Below, in pieces: positions 10,701 to 21,500 of a DNA stretch of 64,000 nt. Source of the DNA: Parelaphostrongylus tenuis (taxonomy: Eukaryota; Nematoda; Chromadorea; Rhabditida; Metastrongylidae). The DNA lies in contig JAHQIW010007234.1 in the NCBI GenBank assembly GCA_019055375.1, forward strand, positions 124,001-188,000. The letters are read 5' to 3'. The position numbers were made by a program, and so were the translations under genes. The notes beneath the pieces were generated by a model. The model did no database searches. It saw only the letters and a list, made by a program, of their open reading frames with translations, and was not told where the DNA came from. How positions within the stretch are numbered: the first letter of the stretch is position 1; the number at the start of each line of letters is the position of its first letter.

Positions 10701-11940
10701 TAGAATCGGTCTGAACATTCTACACCTTCCATTCTCCAAGAAATATATTTCTTTTTTCGCAACAAATGATAACAAAGCTAATTTGTGTGAAACAAACAGA
10801 ATTTTGAGCATGAAAAACTCACACAGCTGAGATTCTTGTTCTTAATAAGTGGAATCGTGGTCAGAGCCAGAATCATGTTGGTTCCGTACAGACCAAGAGC
10901 AATACGCGTATCGTTGTAGTCGAAACCTTCAAAAGATCCACAGTATCTGGCATCGTTCATTCGATAAAGAATCAAAAAGTAAGTTAACCCACCTCCTCCA
11001 TTTTTATACACAAGATAGGAAGCGTACCCTAAAGGTGAGATGGTAAGGATGTCCATGACAGAATAGAAACGCACATCTCTTGGAGCCCACTTGGGCTTCT
11101 TTACGAACTGAAGTTGGCAAAAGATTTACACAGTGCTAGTTCAAACACAGTTAGCTATCCATGAAAGAGCATGAAAGAGCATTCGAAAACAACAGACTTC
11201 TTACTATAATTTCTAAAACTGACTACCTATGATGACCTCGGTATTCCTCAACAAGTGAAGGTTCTTCCTTAGTAAGCCAAATACGAGGTTATTACGATAC
11301 AAATTCTTCATATAGATGACGTCTCGGCGGCTTCGTCTTTCTTAGAATCTGGAAAGATCAGGATGCTCGCACCTCAGTCAGTTAAAACCTCTATTCCATC
11401 CACAGAATAAATCACCAAGCTTAGACTTCAATCGCACCAAGAGCAAAGCAGTGGAAAAAGCAGGAAAGTTGTTATGCTCTTGGTGCGATTGATATTTGGG
11501 TTTGGTGAATTCTTCCTATTGATGAGGGTTTTTGGCTGACTGGCGTGTATACAAGTTGATCTCCAAAATCTGATGAAGGCAAAACTGCCAGAATGTCAGC
11601 TGTTCGAATACGTTGTATTGCACCAAGTCCATGTTTGGCCTACAATGAGAAACCTTCTCACTATATTGTACCTCATTACACTATTATTCGTAAATTTTGC
11701 TCATGGATCGACAGCACTGATGATTTTTGAAGATTAGAAAAAGTGACACAAATAGTTTAGGTGCCGAGAAGTTCTTTGGCATGACACCATTCAGAAACGA
11801 CAAGCTAGAAGGAAAAACGAATAAGAGTGACATACTGTGGACCAATAGTCGACAACTTCCTTGTCTTTGGCAAAAGCGGCGAACGCAGCCACTGCGGCAC
11901 CACCAGGAATCAGAGTAGACAGGAGAGCATTGCGTGTATC
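4737..11940 (-). CDS. tspo: TSPO / peripheral benzodiazepine receptor-type translocator protein (5' end missing)
   Basis: TSPO proteins are five-helix membrane proteins, in animals mostly of the outer mitochondrial membrane, that bind cholesterol and porphyrins. Five exons join in frame: 11940-11836, 11107-10993, 10926-10823, 6235-6173, 4847-4737 (TAA). All junctions have GT donors and AG acceptors with matching phase, giving 165 codons. Family signatures are [44 protein letters not shown], the [16 protein letters not shown] helix and the last helix [20 protein letters not shown]. The start codon is not in the first exon seen (it opens at an acceptor, [12 protein letters not shown]), so at least one short upstream exon is missing; I found no convincing candidate up to 18 kb. 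The 4.6 kb intron between 6235 and 10823 carries the RTE element in opposite orientation. The frame is intact and I read this as a live gene. Confidence 0.9.
4848..6172 (-). other. last intron of the TSPO gene
   Basis: The intron opens with GT at the complement of 6172-6171 and closes with AG just before 4847. Apart from short ORFs I see no structure or repeat that I can name. Confidence 0.6.
6425..6539 (-). mobile_element. SINE copy, left part, split by RTE insertion
   Basis: Matches the body of the SINE copies at 13.15 and 26.2 kb (blocks resembling gttgatcaat, then gcatgtattc and ttgaatgtat). It breaks at the target-site duplication 6528-6539; the remainder resumes at 9893. Confidence 0.65.
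6528..6539. repeat. target-site duplication of the RTE insertion, left copy
   Basis: ataccttcacat here is repeated with one mismatch as atacctttacat at 9881-9892. Both flank the retrotransposon and both belong to the interrupted SINE sequence, as expected for a duplication made on insertion. Confidence 0.7.
6699..6739 (+). promoter_or_regulatory. hairpin in RTE 5' leader
   Basis: gccgacttgac (6699-6709) and gtcaagtcggc (6729-6739) form an 11 bp perfect stem around a 19-base loop. It lies about 300 bp before the coding region. Function unknown; possibly a leader RNA fold. Confidence 0.6.
7044..7836 (+). pseudogene. RTE endonuclease domain (EEP/APE-like), frameshifted
   Basis: Start chosen at MVICTYN, the usual opening of the RTE endonuclease. 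A one-base gain near 7140 moves the frame just before GLAETRRR, the segment with the conserved glutamate. Downstream motifs in one frame are [30 protein letters not shown], a [17 protein letters not shown] block and the terminal GSDHRLF with the catalytic SDH. The enzyme would nick target DNA to prime reverse transcription. Codon reading then ends at 7836 after a second shift near 7800; the interdomain linker continues in other frames. Confidence 0.9.
7837..9880 (+). pseudogene. RTE reverse transcriptase domain, broken in the catalytic motif
   Basis: Linker and template-binding region run 7840-8510 (motifs [54 protein letters not shown]). After a shift near 8512 come [49 protein letters not shown] (first catalytic aspartate) and RRGVRQGDT. 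The FADD box at about 9048-9060 is split by one extra base, leaving FADG in one frame and the rest in the next. The thumb region ([38 protein letters not shown]) follows to a stop at 9534-9536, then the C-terminal tail ([24 protein letters not shown]) reaches about 9870. Confidence 0.92.
9881..10050 (-). mobile_element. SINE copy, right part (tRNA-like head)
   Basis: Begins with the right target-site duplication (9881-9892) and continues the SINE broken at 6539. Read on the minus strand, the head at about 10045-9985 keeps the A-box-like and B-box-like order seen in other copies, followed by the caccaagctttcc block. Confidence 0.65.
10051..10822 (-). other. TSPO intron sequence, nothing recognised
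   Basis: AT-rich intronic sequence downstream of exon 10926-10823. No repeat or RNA motif identified. Confidence 0.5.
11409..11511 (-). repeat. long imperfect hairpin in TSPO intron (miRNA-precursor-like)
   Basis: Arms 11409-11445 and 11475-11511 pair over about 37 positions, including a perfect 17 bp block (caatcgcaccaagagca at 11429-11445 with its complement at 11475-11491). The loop is 29 bases. Size, bulged outer stem and near-perfect inner stem resemble a miRNA precursor, but a very small foldback element would look the same. Strand unknown; a precursor spliced from the TSPO intron would be on the minus strand. Confidence 0.4.
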
Positions 11941-12044
11941 CTACAATAAACAGAAATGAAAAAAAAAACCAGAAAAAAAATTAAAACTGCAGAAATGCCA
12001 TTAAGACCTTGGTAGGTCAAACAACTAAGCGAAGAGTGATCGAA

Positions 12045-12130
12045 GAACAGGATTTCCAGATAGTGTAGCGGTCAGCACAAGCCCACGGAAAGGGCGAGAC
12101 GAGGGATTCAACACCCGACCGAGATTAGAG
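12045..12130 (+). repeat. tRNA-like repeat unit
   Basis: A-box-like tagtgtagcggtcagcac and B-box-like gattcaacaccc are spaced roughly as in a tRNA, followed by a tail gttttgcatatc. No closed acceptor stem, so I class it with the tRNA-like palindromic repeats of the window. Confidence 0.45.
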
Positions 12131-12399
12131 GTTTTGCATATCGCTCAACATCAATGGATATACTGCCAAGAACTCCACAGTTCAGTGCTATAGAAAAGTC
12201 CGTTGTAGTCCGACAAGTTCATTGCGATAAAGAATTTAATGAAAAAAAAGGGTAACCAACGTATCAGAAGAAAAAGTTGATAACAATCCTATAACTTGAA
12301 GAAAAAATTGGAAATATTTTAGGGACTGTGTAATCTCAAGGTGAAACTGCTCCTTATTAAAACTCCTATTTACTACGGAAATTTGGGTACTTTCGAGCT

Positions 12400-13100
12400 A
12401 TAGCGACGCACTTTTTTCACAGGCCATTTCCGCTGGGCAGAGTTTTCGCACCGGACTTTTGGTAATTATTCCGAAGCCCGAATGTCCGTGATTTTGATAA
12501 TGTACCTGGTTTTCGAAAACGTCTTCTTACTGCGCTGTAGCAGCGAAAATAAAACTGGGCTTCGCAATCAGCGCGCGTTATCGCGCGTAAATTCGTTACG
12601 TATTCGGAAAATTTCCCCGCTTTGTGAAGATTTCTAGATTGTTTGTATTGTAACTGTAAAAGATACTTCAACGCCATACGGACTTAGGCTTTCCATTTTC
12701 ATTCTATATTGCTAGATAGACCAGCTACTGAGCCAGAGCCTATGCCTAAACAGCCTAAGCCTAAGCACGACAGGCATTGATCAAGTAGAGAAAATCATAA
12801 GCAGCAAAATCACACATTCCATCCAGAGTTTTTCTCAAAACGGAGGAAAAATCATGAAACAGATGACAAAAATCACGCGCCACCTGTGGTCGCGTTGCGC
12901 AAGCGGTCAAGCCGGCCCGAAAAGCTTTAATTTCGGGTGTAAAACGTAATCTTCTCTGCTCTTCTACAGCGTTCTATGAAAAGCTCTTCAGAAGAAAAAA
13001 AAACTAGAAAATTGAAATCTCCGAGATTTCAGCGATCGAACTGCCACTGAAAGTGTATGGAAAAAGCAAATTAGTCACATTCTCAAAGGGTTAAAAAAAA
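12400..13100. repeat. two copies of the common AT-rich repeat, opposite orientation
   Basis: About 12400-12640 (minus) and 12930-13050 (plus) carry the shared core: a tctacagcgttctatgaaaagctc-type block preceded by a gtaaaacgtaat-type block and followed by gaaatctccgagattt. The open frame at 12417-12677 on the minus strand is a by-product of this repeat. Confidence 0.55.
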
Positions 13101-13149
13101 GCGACCGATTTTAGAAAAGTACCTAAATTTCTGGTAGGACCTAAATAAA

Positions 13150-13450
13150 GGATGAATGAAAGATAAAGCTCTGGGCGTTGATCAATCCCTGAGAGATTTG
13201 TCATGCATTCGACTTCAATTTTTAATTTCGTTTGAGGTTACTGAATGCATATCTGGCCTTTAAAATAACTCGCGGTGGCCTCCCGATGTATCGAGTCAGT
13301 GCTGCTCGTCCTCTCAGACAAGTCTGGGATCCGTCTGCTATCAGTTTACCGATCCCCTAAGGATGGATCGCTTGGTAGGCCACGAGCGCGATATCGAAAC
13401 ACTGACCATGTGTGCGACGCAGAGCACCTCTAACCACTGCTCCGAATGCG
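13150..13450 (-). mobile_element. tRNA-derived SINE, fuller copy
   Basis: Read on the minus strand the head (about 13450-13370) has a reversed-complement of ccactgctccgaatgcgc (A-box side) and of atatcgaaacactgacc (B-box side). The body follows through ctcgcggtggcctcccg to gttgatcaatccctgag at the far end. About 300 bp. Copies recur at 6.4/9.9, 26.2, 35.5, 40.1, 41.9 and 51.1 kb. RNA polymerase III transcription is inferred from the boxes. Confidence 0.65.
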
Positions 13451-13639
13451 CTCATTGCTATAACCTAGTAAACTCCAATATGTAGCCGATATATGATGCA
13501 TGTACGTTTACTTCACAAGTATAATAGTACGAATAAAACTGAATTAAACGTACTTGGCTAGTCCAAATCGGCATTGTATCGATTCTCAAGAGCTCTTTTC
13601 TGTCTTCACCTGAATAGAAGAACTCTAAAGAGTCAACAA

Positions 13640-14104
13640 GGATTTGTCGTGTGTCATAGAGCTCATATTCACATCTCCAAGAACCGAAAAAGATAAGAAA
13701 AAAAACATCAGGTTATCGATCGATCATGTGGCGGAGATCATAGGGCACATACAGATCGCAAAAAAACTAGAGCATTTTCCAAACTGCGGAGATGAATTTG
13801 TTCATCGAGCGGAATTACTGGAAAACCGAAAGAGCGAACGCAGAGGAAAACTCCGCCCGCCTCACTGCTTGCCTACACACGCTCGCATTCCTGTCAAGAG
13901 CATAAAAAGTGGATAAGAGTGACTTCCTGCTCGATAAATCGATTTCTCTCCGATTTTCGAAAAAATTCCAAGCAGATGGTCCGCGATTTCTCTACACACT
14001 CATATGCTTTTCATGCACAACGACTGTACACGGAGAGGAAAAGCTACGTCCAATCTTCACGATAATAACCGAAACATGCCTGATAATTGATTTTGAGCCA
14101 TGAA
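13640..14104. repeat. diverged member of the 29.6/31.3/32.4 kb repeat family
   Basis: The segment near 13975-14035 (gcgatttctctacacactca then atgcttttcatgcac) matches the block gattttctctacacggtcat of the copies at 31.4 and 32.5 kb. No gene is supported. Confidence 0.4.
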
Positions 14105-14107
14105 AGC

Positions 14108-14400
14108 GGTCTGTTATGGGCAGCTAGTAGAGCCCATTATACGTTAGTCAATCCTGTTGGGAAGAACCCAACCGCCTTTTATAGAGAAGGCGCAGACGTA
14201 ATATTTACACGTGTCGTCAAGTGAAAGAATTCACCAGTGTACATTCGATTGCTCTTGGTTGGTATTCATGAAATAGGGGCCAAAACACGTGAACTGGGCT
14301 CTATAACTTGCCCATAACAGACCACATGCATGGCTCAAAATTAATCATCAGGCATATTAAGATTTGAGCGTGGTCTTAAGAGAACACTCGTAACAAACAA
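14108..14400 (+). mobile_element. hammerhead-family foldback element, ribozyme core lost
   Basis: ggtctgttatgggca at 14110-14124 is repeated inverted at about 14310-14324 and agagccca at 14131-14138 pairs with tgggctct at 14295-14302, giving a foldback of about 215 bp. Near 14281 the 3' half of the ribozyme is still visible (ccaaaacacgtga, degenerate GAAACACGTG) and the usual tail cagaccacatgcatggctc to gatttgagcgtggtc follows. The CTGATGA half is gone. Confidence 0.55.
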
Positions 14401-16350
14401 TATGATGTAACTTTCGAATGCGCGAAGTAAATTGGAGAAATCCAAAACCTTAAAGCTTGGTTCGAAGTAACTATGCTCAAAATAAGCGAACATACCAATC
14501 AGAAGTAATGAAGCTTGTACGCAGAGGGTGACATTTGTATGTAAGACCTTACAGCACTTACAAAAACAGCGTGACACCTAAGGGTGGCACGCTTTTTAAA
14601 GTGGTTTATTTTTGCGCACGGAAGTTCTTCCCCGGACTTTTTGTGAAATCGACAGCCTAGGGAATGTTGATACAAAACTCTAAGTGGCCCAGGATAAACT
14701 ATCCTATCAATGATTTGTCATCTACTTACTCGTGATAAATCTCGTTACCAGAGAAAACAAATTACAATCTATGAAAGCAATGGCATAAGTCAAACTACCA
14801 GGTAAGTATGAACACTCATCAGGAAGACAAGTGAAGTAAAACTGACGGTCGGATATCAAGTGGTTTTTCTACACGAGATTTCGTCGTCAATGTGTTGGAC
14901 ACAGACCAACAGCGATCGTATGCTTTCCTGAAATGCATTAGGAAACAAGGAATGAGCTCTTTTTTTGCTAATCCGATTACAATTATAAAATTTCCATGTT
15001 TAGACAGGCCTATGATCTGCGTTTCCAATAGAAAACGACGAAGCAATGTAGACGGGCTTGGAGAAGCTAAGACATACATATTCGCTCTTTCAAAATCATC
15101 ACTGGCCATGTCAATGTTCAGACGGAACAGTTACGGCCTCCAGAATGGCAATTTAGAAAATCATTTGCGATCAAAACTCGGATTTCCCTAGTAGGCACGC
15201 CCTATATTCATTACAAAGACTAGTGACCTGATGGTCAGAGTCCCCTTAGGAGAGACAAATGAAAAGTTTCGACAATCAATCTCAAGAAAAAGAGGAGACT
15301 TAATAAGCTATAAACAATTGATATAACTCGAAATATGTCATATTAAGTAGGAATAGTGCGACTACAGTTAATCTGAAAAAGGTGAAGCAACGTTTGATAA
15401 TCATTTATTCATTTCAGGCAAATCATAACTATTTATATCTTAAAGACTGCCGCCGAACTGAGTGATCCAATTTGAGCTTTCAGACCCAAGATTAGAATAC
15501 GAAATTTATAAGGACTCGACGCAAAATGCGGCATTAAAGCCTCAAGGATTAGCGAAGAACTTACCCTCTGAATGAGTGATACAAAGAATAAAGGAAAAAG
15601 GCTACTTCACAGAAAAGAGGCTGTCAAGGTACCATTATCGCCTTATATAAATGAGATCAATTACTATTAATCTACATTATACAGCTTTACTAGCGATCAT
15701 CTAATACAATTACTCTATAGTAGTCAACAAATACAACAAACCTACTTGATGATATGGCTGGATAAACACAGTGCAAGCAAGTAATTTGAAATATTCCATC
15801 TGATATGGACAGAACAGTAAACGGAATGACGACGTTTATAGACGTCAACTATATCAGAATAAGCGACAAATAGAGATCTGAGAAAAAATAAACGAAACCG
15901 CTGCCAATACCTGAGAGGATAGACCGATGCGAAAATCGGTGTTCATGGAACTATGATAGTTAGAACTATGCTGAACCACGATAGGCAATGTAATCGACCA
16001 ATTCGAAAGAGAATAGGAATAGAAAAACTGTACAAACTGAGTATATTAGTGAGCGAGTGCAGTATCTATAAAGCCACGCTCTGGAGCTCGCGGCTGCTCG
16101 TCATATTTCGCAGGCACGTTGGAGACTGATTGTGCAATAAGAATCAGAGGCTGAAAATATTGTCTAAAACACGTGACTTTGAGGATTGTAATGCTTCTGC
16201 CTGAGCTACACCAATCAAAAAGCTTTTGTAAATTGGCCGCTAACGTTGCGGCTCATTGCACTACTAATATTTAACACTTTCGGTACCGTGCGACTCGTTT
16301 CTGGATCACTAATGTCCGCGCAGCGTCCCGGCCTATTAAACCTCACTGTG
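14401..16350. other. no recognisable gene
   Basis: Only short overlapping ORFs on both strands (for example 14819-15191) without motifs, and no exon-like splice context that extends a known protein. A run of nine or more G occurs at about 16352. Confidence 0.4.
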
Positions 16351-16379
16351 GGGGGGGGGCTCCTTTATGAAACTAGCAA

Positions 16380-17900
16380 TTATACAGTTATTTAACATCT
16401 ACGAGCAGCAGCTCCAAAATGCTCTATGAAGAATTCGTGTTTCTTAGTTACAAAAAATTTATAACTATTCAAAATGATACACATTAATACCTTCGACAAA
16501 TCAACTACAAAGCAGAATGATAGCACCGTAGATTGATTATAAATTTGGTACTGTTCTGTCGTCGCAACGGGCTCTTTGGAAGCTAGTTTTCCACAGGACA
16601 AAGACCTCCCACTAAACTACCAATAATCATTCAAAAGCTTGAATCTCAGAGAATTCGAAAATGTGTTTTTTGAAGAAAAGCCTTGTTAGAGCGCTATAGC
16701 ACTAAAAATAAAATTATGTTTCACACGAGTCATACGCTATCGCGCCTATTTCTCACAGGACAAAGCTCTTCCCCCAAATTGATACTAACCATTAGATAAC
16801 GTAAATCTCGGATATTTCCAAAGTGTGCTTGCTTTCTAAGAAGACCTTACAGCGTTGTAACAGGGGAAAAATCGTATTTCAAACGCATATTCGTTATTTG
16901 TTTAACATTTTTTCGTCCTACAGAGATTTCTGTTTTTTTGGATAGAAGTTATAGAAGATACTTTACTCCTTCGTTCTGTCGGCTTAAGCTTCCCAGTTAC
17001 ATTTTATATTACCAAATAAAACGTTCAAATAAGCCTAAACCTGAACAGCCCTATCCCATGCTCGACAAACTCATGAACGCGAGAGGAAATCTTGGAGCAT
17101 CAAAGTCACATGCTTTATCTAGAATTATTCTAGAGTGGAGAAAGAATCTTAAATCTGATGATGTAAGTAACTCGTCACATGTAAACAAGTAGAGGAACCG
17201 CGTTGTGGGGTGGTTCGATGGCGTATCGATTCACAACCGATCAGGCACCCTAGCGACAGGCAGTTATCAGCTTTATCTTATTTTGCCTGCTCAAAGCAAT
17301 ACACGATCTTTTCAAAAAACAAACATAGTACTGGAATCGCCGGAATCTACGCTATCCAACAATTACCGATAGTCTAGGCAATCCACGAAGATTACAAGGA
17401 GACGTCCTTGACCAGTATTCTACGGCGCTCAAGGAGAAGATGAAAAATGGTTTGATGCTAGAAGTACTGGGATCCGCGCAGTGAAAAAAAAAACTGAAAG
17501 ACGAATCAAATAAAGTGATATAAAATTAAAGAAAAAGCTCTGTGCTATGATAATACGCGTGTATGAAAGGCAAAACAATTTTCGCTGTACAGCGCTATAA
17601 GATAGTCTCCTAAAAAACGCTAAAAAACGAATATACATTTGAAATCTCCGAGATTCACGCTACATATGATTATTGATAGCCGATATAGAGTAAAAGAAGA
17701 TCTCTTCGCTGCGAGAAATACGCAACAATAACGTGCGACGCAAATGAAAAACGATTTTATTTTCAATGCATTAGCGCTGTAAGACGGCCTTCCTGGAAAT
17801 CAAGTACATTTTTGGATTCTAGAAAAATTGAGCTTTCGAATGATTACTGATAGTCTGGTATAAAATATTTTTCCAACGAAAAAAGCCAGTTCAAACAACT
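16380..17900. repeat. cluster of diverged AT-rich repeat copies
   Basis: At least four degraded copies of the common repeat occur (about 16390-16560, 16640-16890, 17560-17690, 17735-17890), recognisable by a block around gctgtaagacggcctt/agcgttgtaac and the companion cgaatgattactgatagt. Orientation varies. About 17340-17510 belongs to a second family, also present at 53.8-54.0 and 54.95-55.15 kb. Confidence 0.5.
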
Positions 17901-18283
17901 CTTTCCAATAGCAGAAAAGTTCCATGAAATTTCGACGCAGTGCGCAGTATCATTTTTGACAAACAACTGATTGTTTGATGCCCATTAGGAAGCACTGGTG
18001 TAAACCGACGACGATAGCCTTATCGAAATTTCTTCAGTCACATTTCACCTTTTGCTGCCCACAAACCACCTCCGTCGCAACAGAAATCGAAATTCTATTA
18101 TCCGGCGTTTGAGTGAGCTTCGCCAGCTGGATGAGCGCAACGTGTGCTAGGCCGAAAAACCAACACGGTACCGAAAGAGGAAAACTAAATGAAGACAGAA
18201 TTCTTTGAAACAGCTAAAGATACCAATCCGTATGCTCAAAAGCATCCCAACTGTACTGTCTACCCAAAGTATATATCATTACT

Positions 18284-18595
18284 TTAGACAAAGCACCCAA
18301 CCTGGTCGGCATTGTTCTTCTCGATGCGAGCATCAAATAGTGTCGAATCGCTGTCAAGGAGCGAACCTCCCAACTCCCGATACAACAACTGATCATTAGG
18401 AGTTTGACCCGTTTGCTTATAGAGCTGGAGTTTCAGATCTTTAACCGTGTCGGTTGATGACATCTGCAGGTGTTTTGATAAAAATAATGCAGTGATCTGA
18501 TAGTAAAATGAACTGACTTTGACCCTGAAACATTTGTTTTTCTGGGTTCGTCTTGTTGTTTTCGGTAACGATCCGCTCAAAGCACCATCCTCACT
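18284..18595 (-). other. usp-48: C-terminal ubiquitin-like domain of the USP48 gene
   Basis: A basic run PKTTRRTQKNKCFRVK leads into SSTDTVKDLKLQLYKQTGQT and QLLYRELGGSLLDSDSTLF, the beta-grasp pattern at the C terminus of USP48 (human: NQTLKELKIQIM). The protein ends shortly after. Human USP48 is longer here, so either the nematode tail is short or a further exon was missed. Confidence 0.85.
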
Positions 18596-21500
18596 CTTAA
18601 ATGTCAAAATTCGTCAATAAGATGAACCAAAGACGTCGATATAGGATCACTCACCAATGCTACGTAGATAAATTCATCTTCGTAGACATAACGCTGTATA
18701 TTGAGTGATTCGAGACGCTTGCCAAAGCAGCTCTCACACATGCTGGCTATACGTCCTTAAAAAATATTAGAATGAACCACTTTAAGGTATTAGAACCATC
18801 TTTATGCAACAAAGAAACTTCTTAAAAATAGCACTGATCTGCTACAATCGCTGTTTTCAGCATTGGAAAGAAAACCTACTTTGTAAACTCAATGACGTTT
18901 GAAAAAGCAGCAAATCTAGAGGAAAAGAAACGCATGTAAGCGCAGAAAGATTAGAGAAAATGAAGTTAGACAGAGACTCAATAGTTCACACACAGTCGAC
19001 AGTTTATAATATATCTACCCAAAAAAGGTACTACTGAGAGTTGCGGATTAAACCGCTAAACAGTGTTCAGAATTATTAAAATATAAAGCTGAATATGGAT
19101 GTGGTATTCTCAAGCAACATTTGTGCACAAGAAAAAAGGAAAAATCGCATAGTCGGCAGATTTCCCTCGTTTCTGTAAACTGCACTAAAAAGCGGGACAG
19201 TCTCTCTTTCATTTCCAACTTTACTGAACGCGAAAATAAAAAAGCTGTTGATCTACAGAGGGCATTGGTCATAAGACTATATAAAAGAAATCGGAGCTGT
19301 GAACTAACCGTGTTCTAAGACGATGATGGGCTTTGGAGTCTCCGTTTCACTCGCTCCCAGGCCAGTGGCGATTTCATCACAAAGTCGGTCCCATTCGTTT
19401 TCAGTCAGGGCGACGACATGAACGCTTCCAAAATCGCATGCTAATCCGACGTTTGGAAGACCATGCGAACATAAGACACATTCTTGACAAATCGAGGGCA
19501 GTACTAGCGACGAACTTCGAGCTCTAAAACGGAGAAAAGTGGAAATCAGACTTAGATTTTGATTGAAATCCGTCAATTACACCGCTCACTTAATTGTTGT
19601 ATTCAGCTTGGTAAGGAATTTGCTGCAGATGCCACGAGAGTAAATCGTGCCGTATTCGTCTTCTGTTGGACGACGTCGATCTATTTCACGAAGTAATTCT
19701 CCAATACGAGCACGGAGATCCCTCAGAGACTCTTTCAACTCCTGCTTACCCCACTGTTGCTCCTAGAACGACTTTTTATGTTACATCAATTTCACTGTAA
19801 TCCATATGCTTCACATTAGTTACTAGTGAAATACTAAACTCTCTCATCCGAAAATCAAGGCTGTGCTTTCCAATTAAAAAGAATAGTGTAAATGTGACTA
19901 ATCGAACTCAACCGATTATAAACATACGTAAATCCAGTACACATGTGACTCATATATTTAATATGACACGATATGAAAATTACCCCCAGCAATGATATTT
20001 AGAATAATAAGTAGTCTATGTCACTACTAAATCCATTGTGTTGACGAACTTACGTTGAATTCTCGTTCGCACTGTTGACAGATTGGTTCATCGCAACGTA
20101 CTAGAAATGAGGTGGCCTTATCAAAATATGAAGATAACTGTTCCCATTCCTTCGGACTCACTGCCTGACGAAACTCGTCAAGGTTAACATAGCCTAGAAT
20201 AGCTATGGTTGTCAAGAAGTTGATGATAATTATAGTATGGAATTAAAAAATCGAAAAAACATTCGTGGAACTCTGGGTTTCAGAAGCACAACAAGGAGTG
20301 AACGAGCACCCGGAATCGTTATCATCTTGACAAAAATTTAGTTCTCACAAACGCAAACATTTCTCATTAACGCAAGGACGAGAGCCGCAAACACAAGCGC
20401 TACATTTGAGAAAACCATCGCTTCCTTCTGGCCTGTCCATTTACTTTCGCAGGTAAGGAAGAAACGCAGGTTGAACTGTTGTGTGAACTCGAAGTTCTAC
20501 GCACCACTCAATGTTCTGAGAGGTTTGTAAGGAGTTTGAAATTGCAATCGTCTATAAATGCATTTTTATTAAATAAGTTAGGCGATGAGGATGCGTGCTA
20601 AAACAGAACCAACGAGCACTAATTTTGACGCTAAATTGACGAGATGAGCAGTGAGTCTCAATATGTTTTCGTTTCTCATAACTTTTTGGCTATAATTTAT
20701 GCATTCGGTCCAAAGCCTAACCGCGCTTATTGATAGACACCACAATAAAAAAATACCAAACAAAATTCTCGTCAAGCTTGTTCTCTGAAGTTTTCATTAA
20801 AACCAGATTTTATTGGTTACTGAGCGATAAAATGGATACCATGTTCACATCGTAGTTCTGAGTTAAACTCGACTGCCCCAAGGTCGTGAGTACTTGAGTG
20901 ACTTGCAGACGACGATGGCCGTTCCAGTGGCGATGACAATGAATTGTCAGGCGGTGAGCATGAGGGACGCTCATGCGGTGAAACAGCAGTGCTGGAAAAG
21001 ATGAAAACGGGTTGGAATTTTCACAACGACTTGACAATACTGAAACAGACTGAACATACCTCGCTTCATCATTTTCCTCACAAGACTGCTGAGCAACTGA
21101 TGGCTCCTCACATTTCACACTTCCATTCTCAGACAATTTTCTTCTTTCGTTGCCAAGCTCTGCTGCAGTGTTATCTTGAAACATATATGACAAAGTGGCA
21201 GGAGGCTCAGAATCAAGGCGACATGAATCCATCTGTGGCACACCTGAGTCGGCAGAATTGCTTGAAGAAGCCATGTCATCTATCTCAGAAGAGGCTAACG
21301 TCGCATCGTCCTGGAATGTTTTTTGACCATCTGCACTTAAAATTGACTTTCAACTGGTAAAGTGCATGTATTCACTAAAATGTGGATAAAAAGTACATAC
21401 CCCAAAATTGAACATCTCAGATCTCTCATCAGCAGCATGTGGTATAACTTCAGCCTGAAACTTAACGTTGTTATTCGATAGTCATTCTGTTTGGAAACCA

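Noticed and set aside
12417..12677. 86-codon minus-strand ORF
   Set aside because: It coincides with a copy of the common AT-rich repeat and has no motif or splice support.
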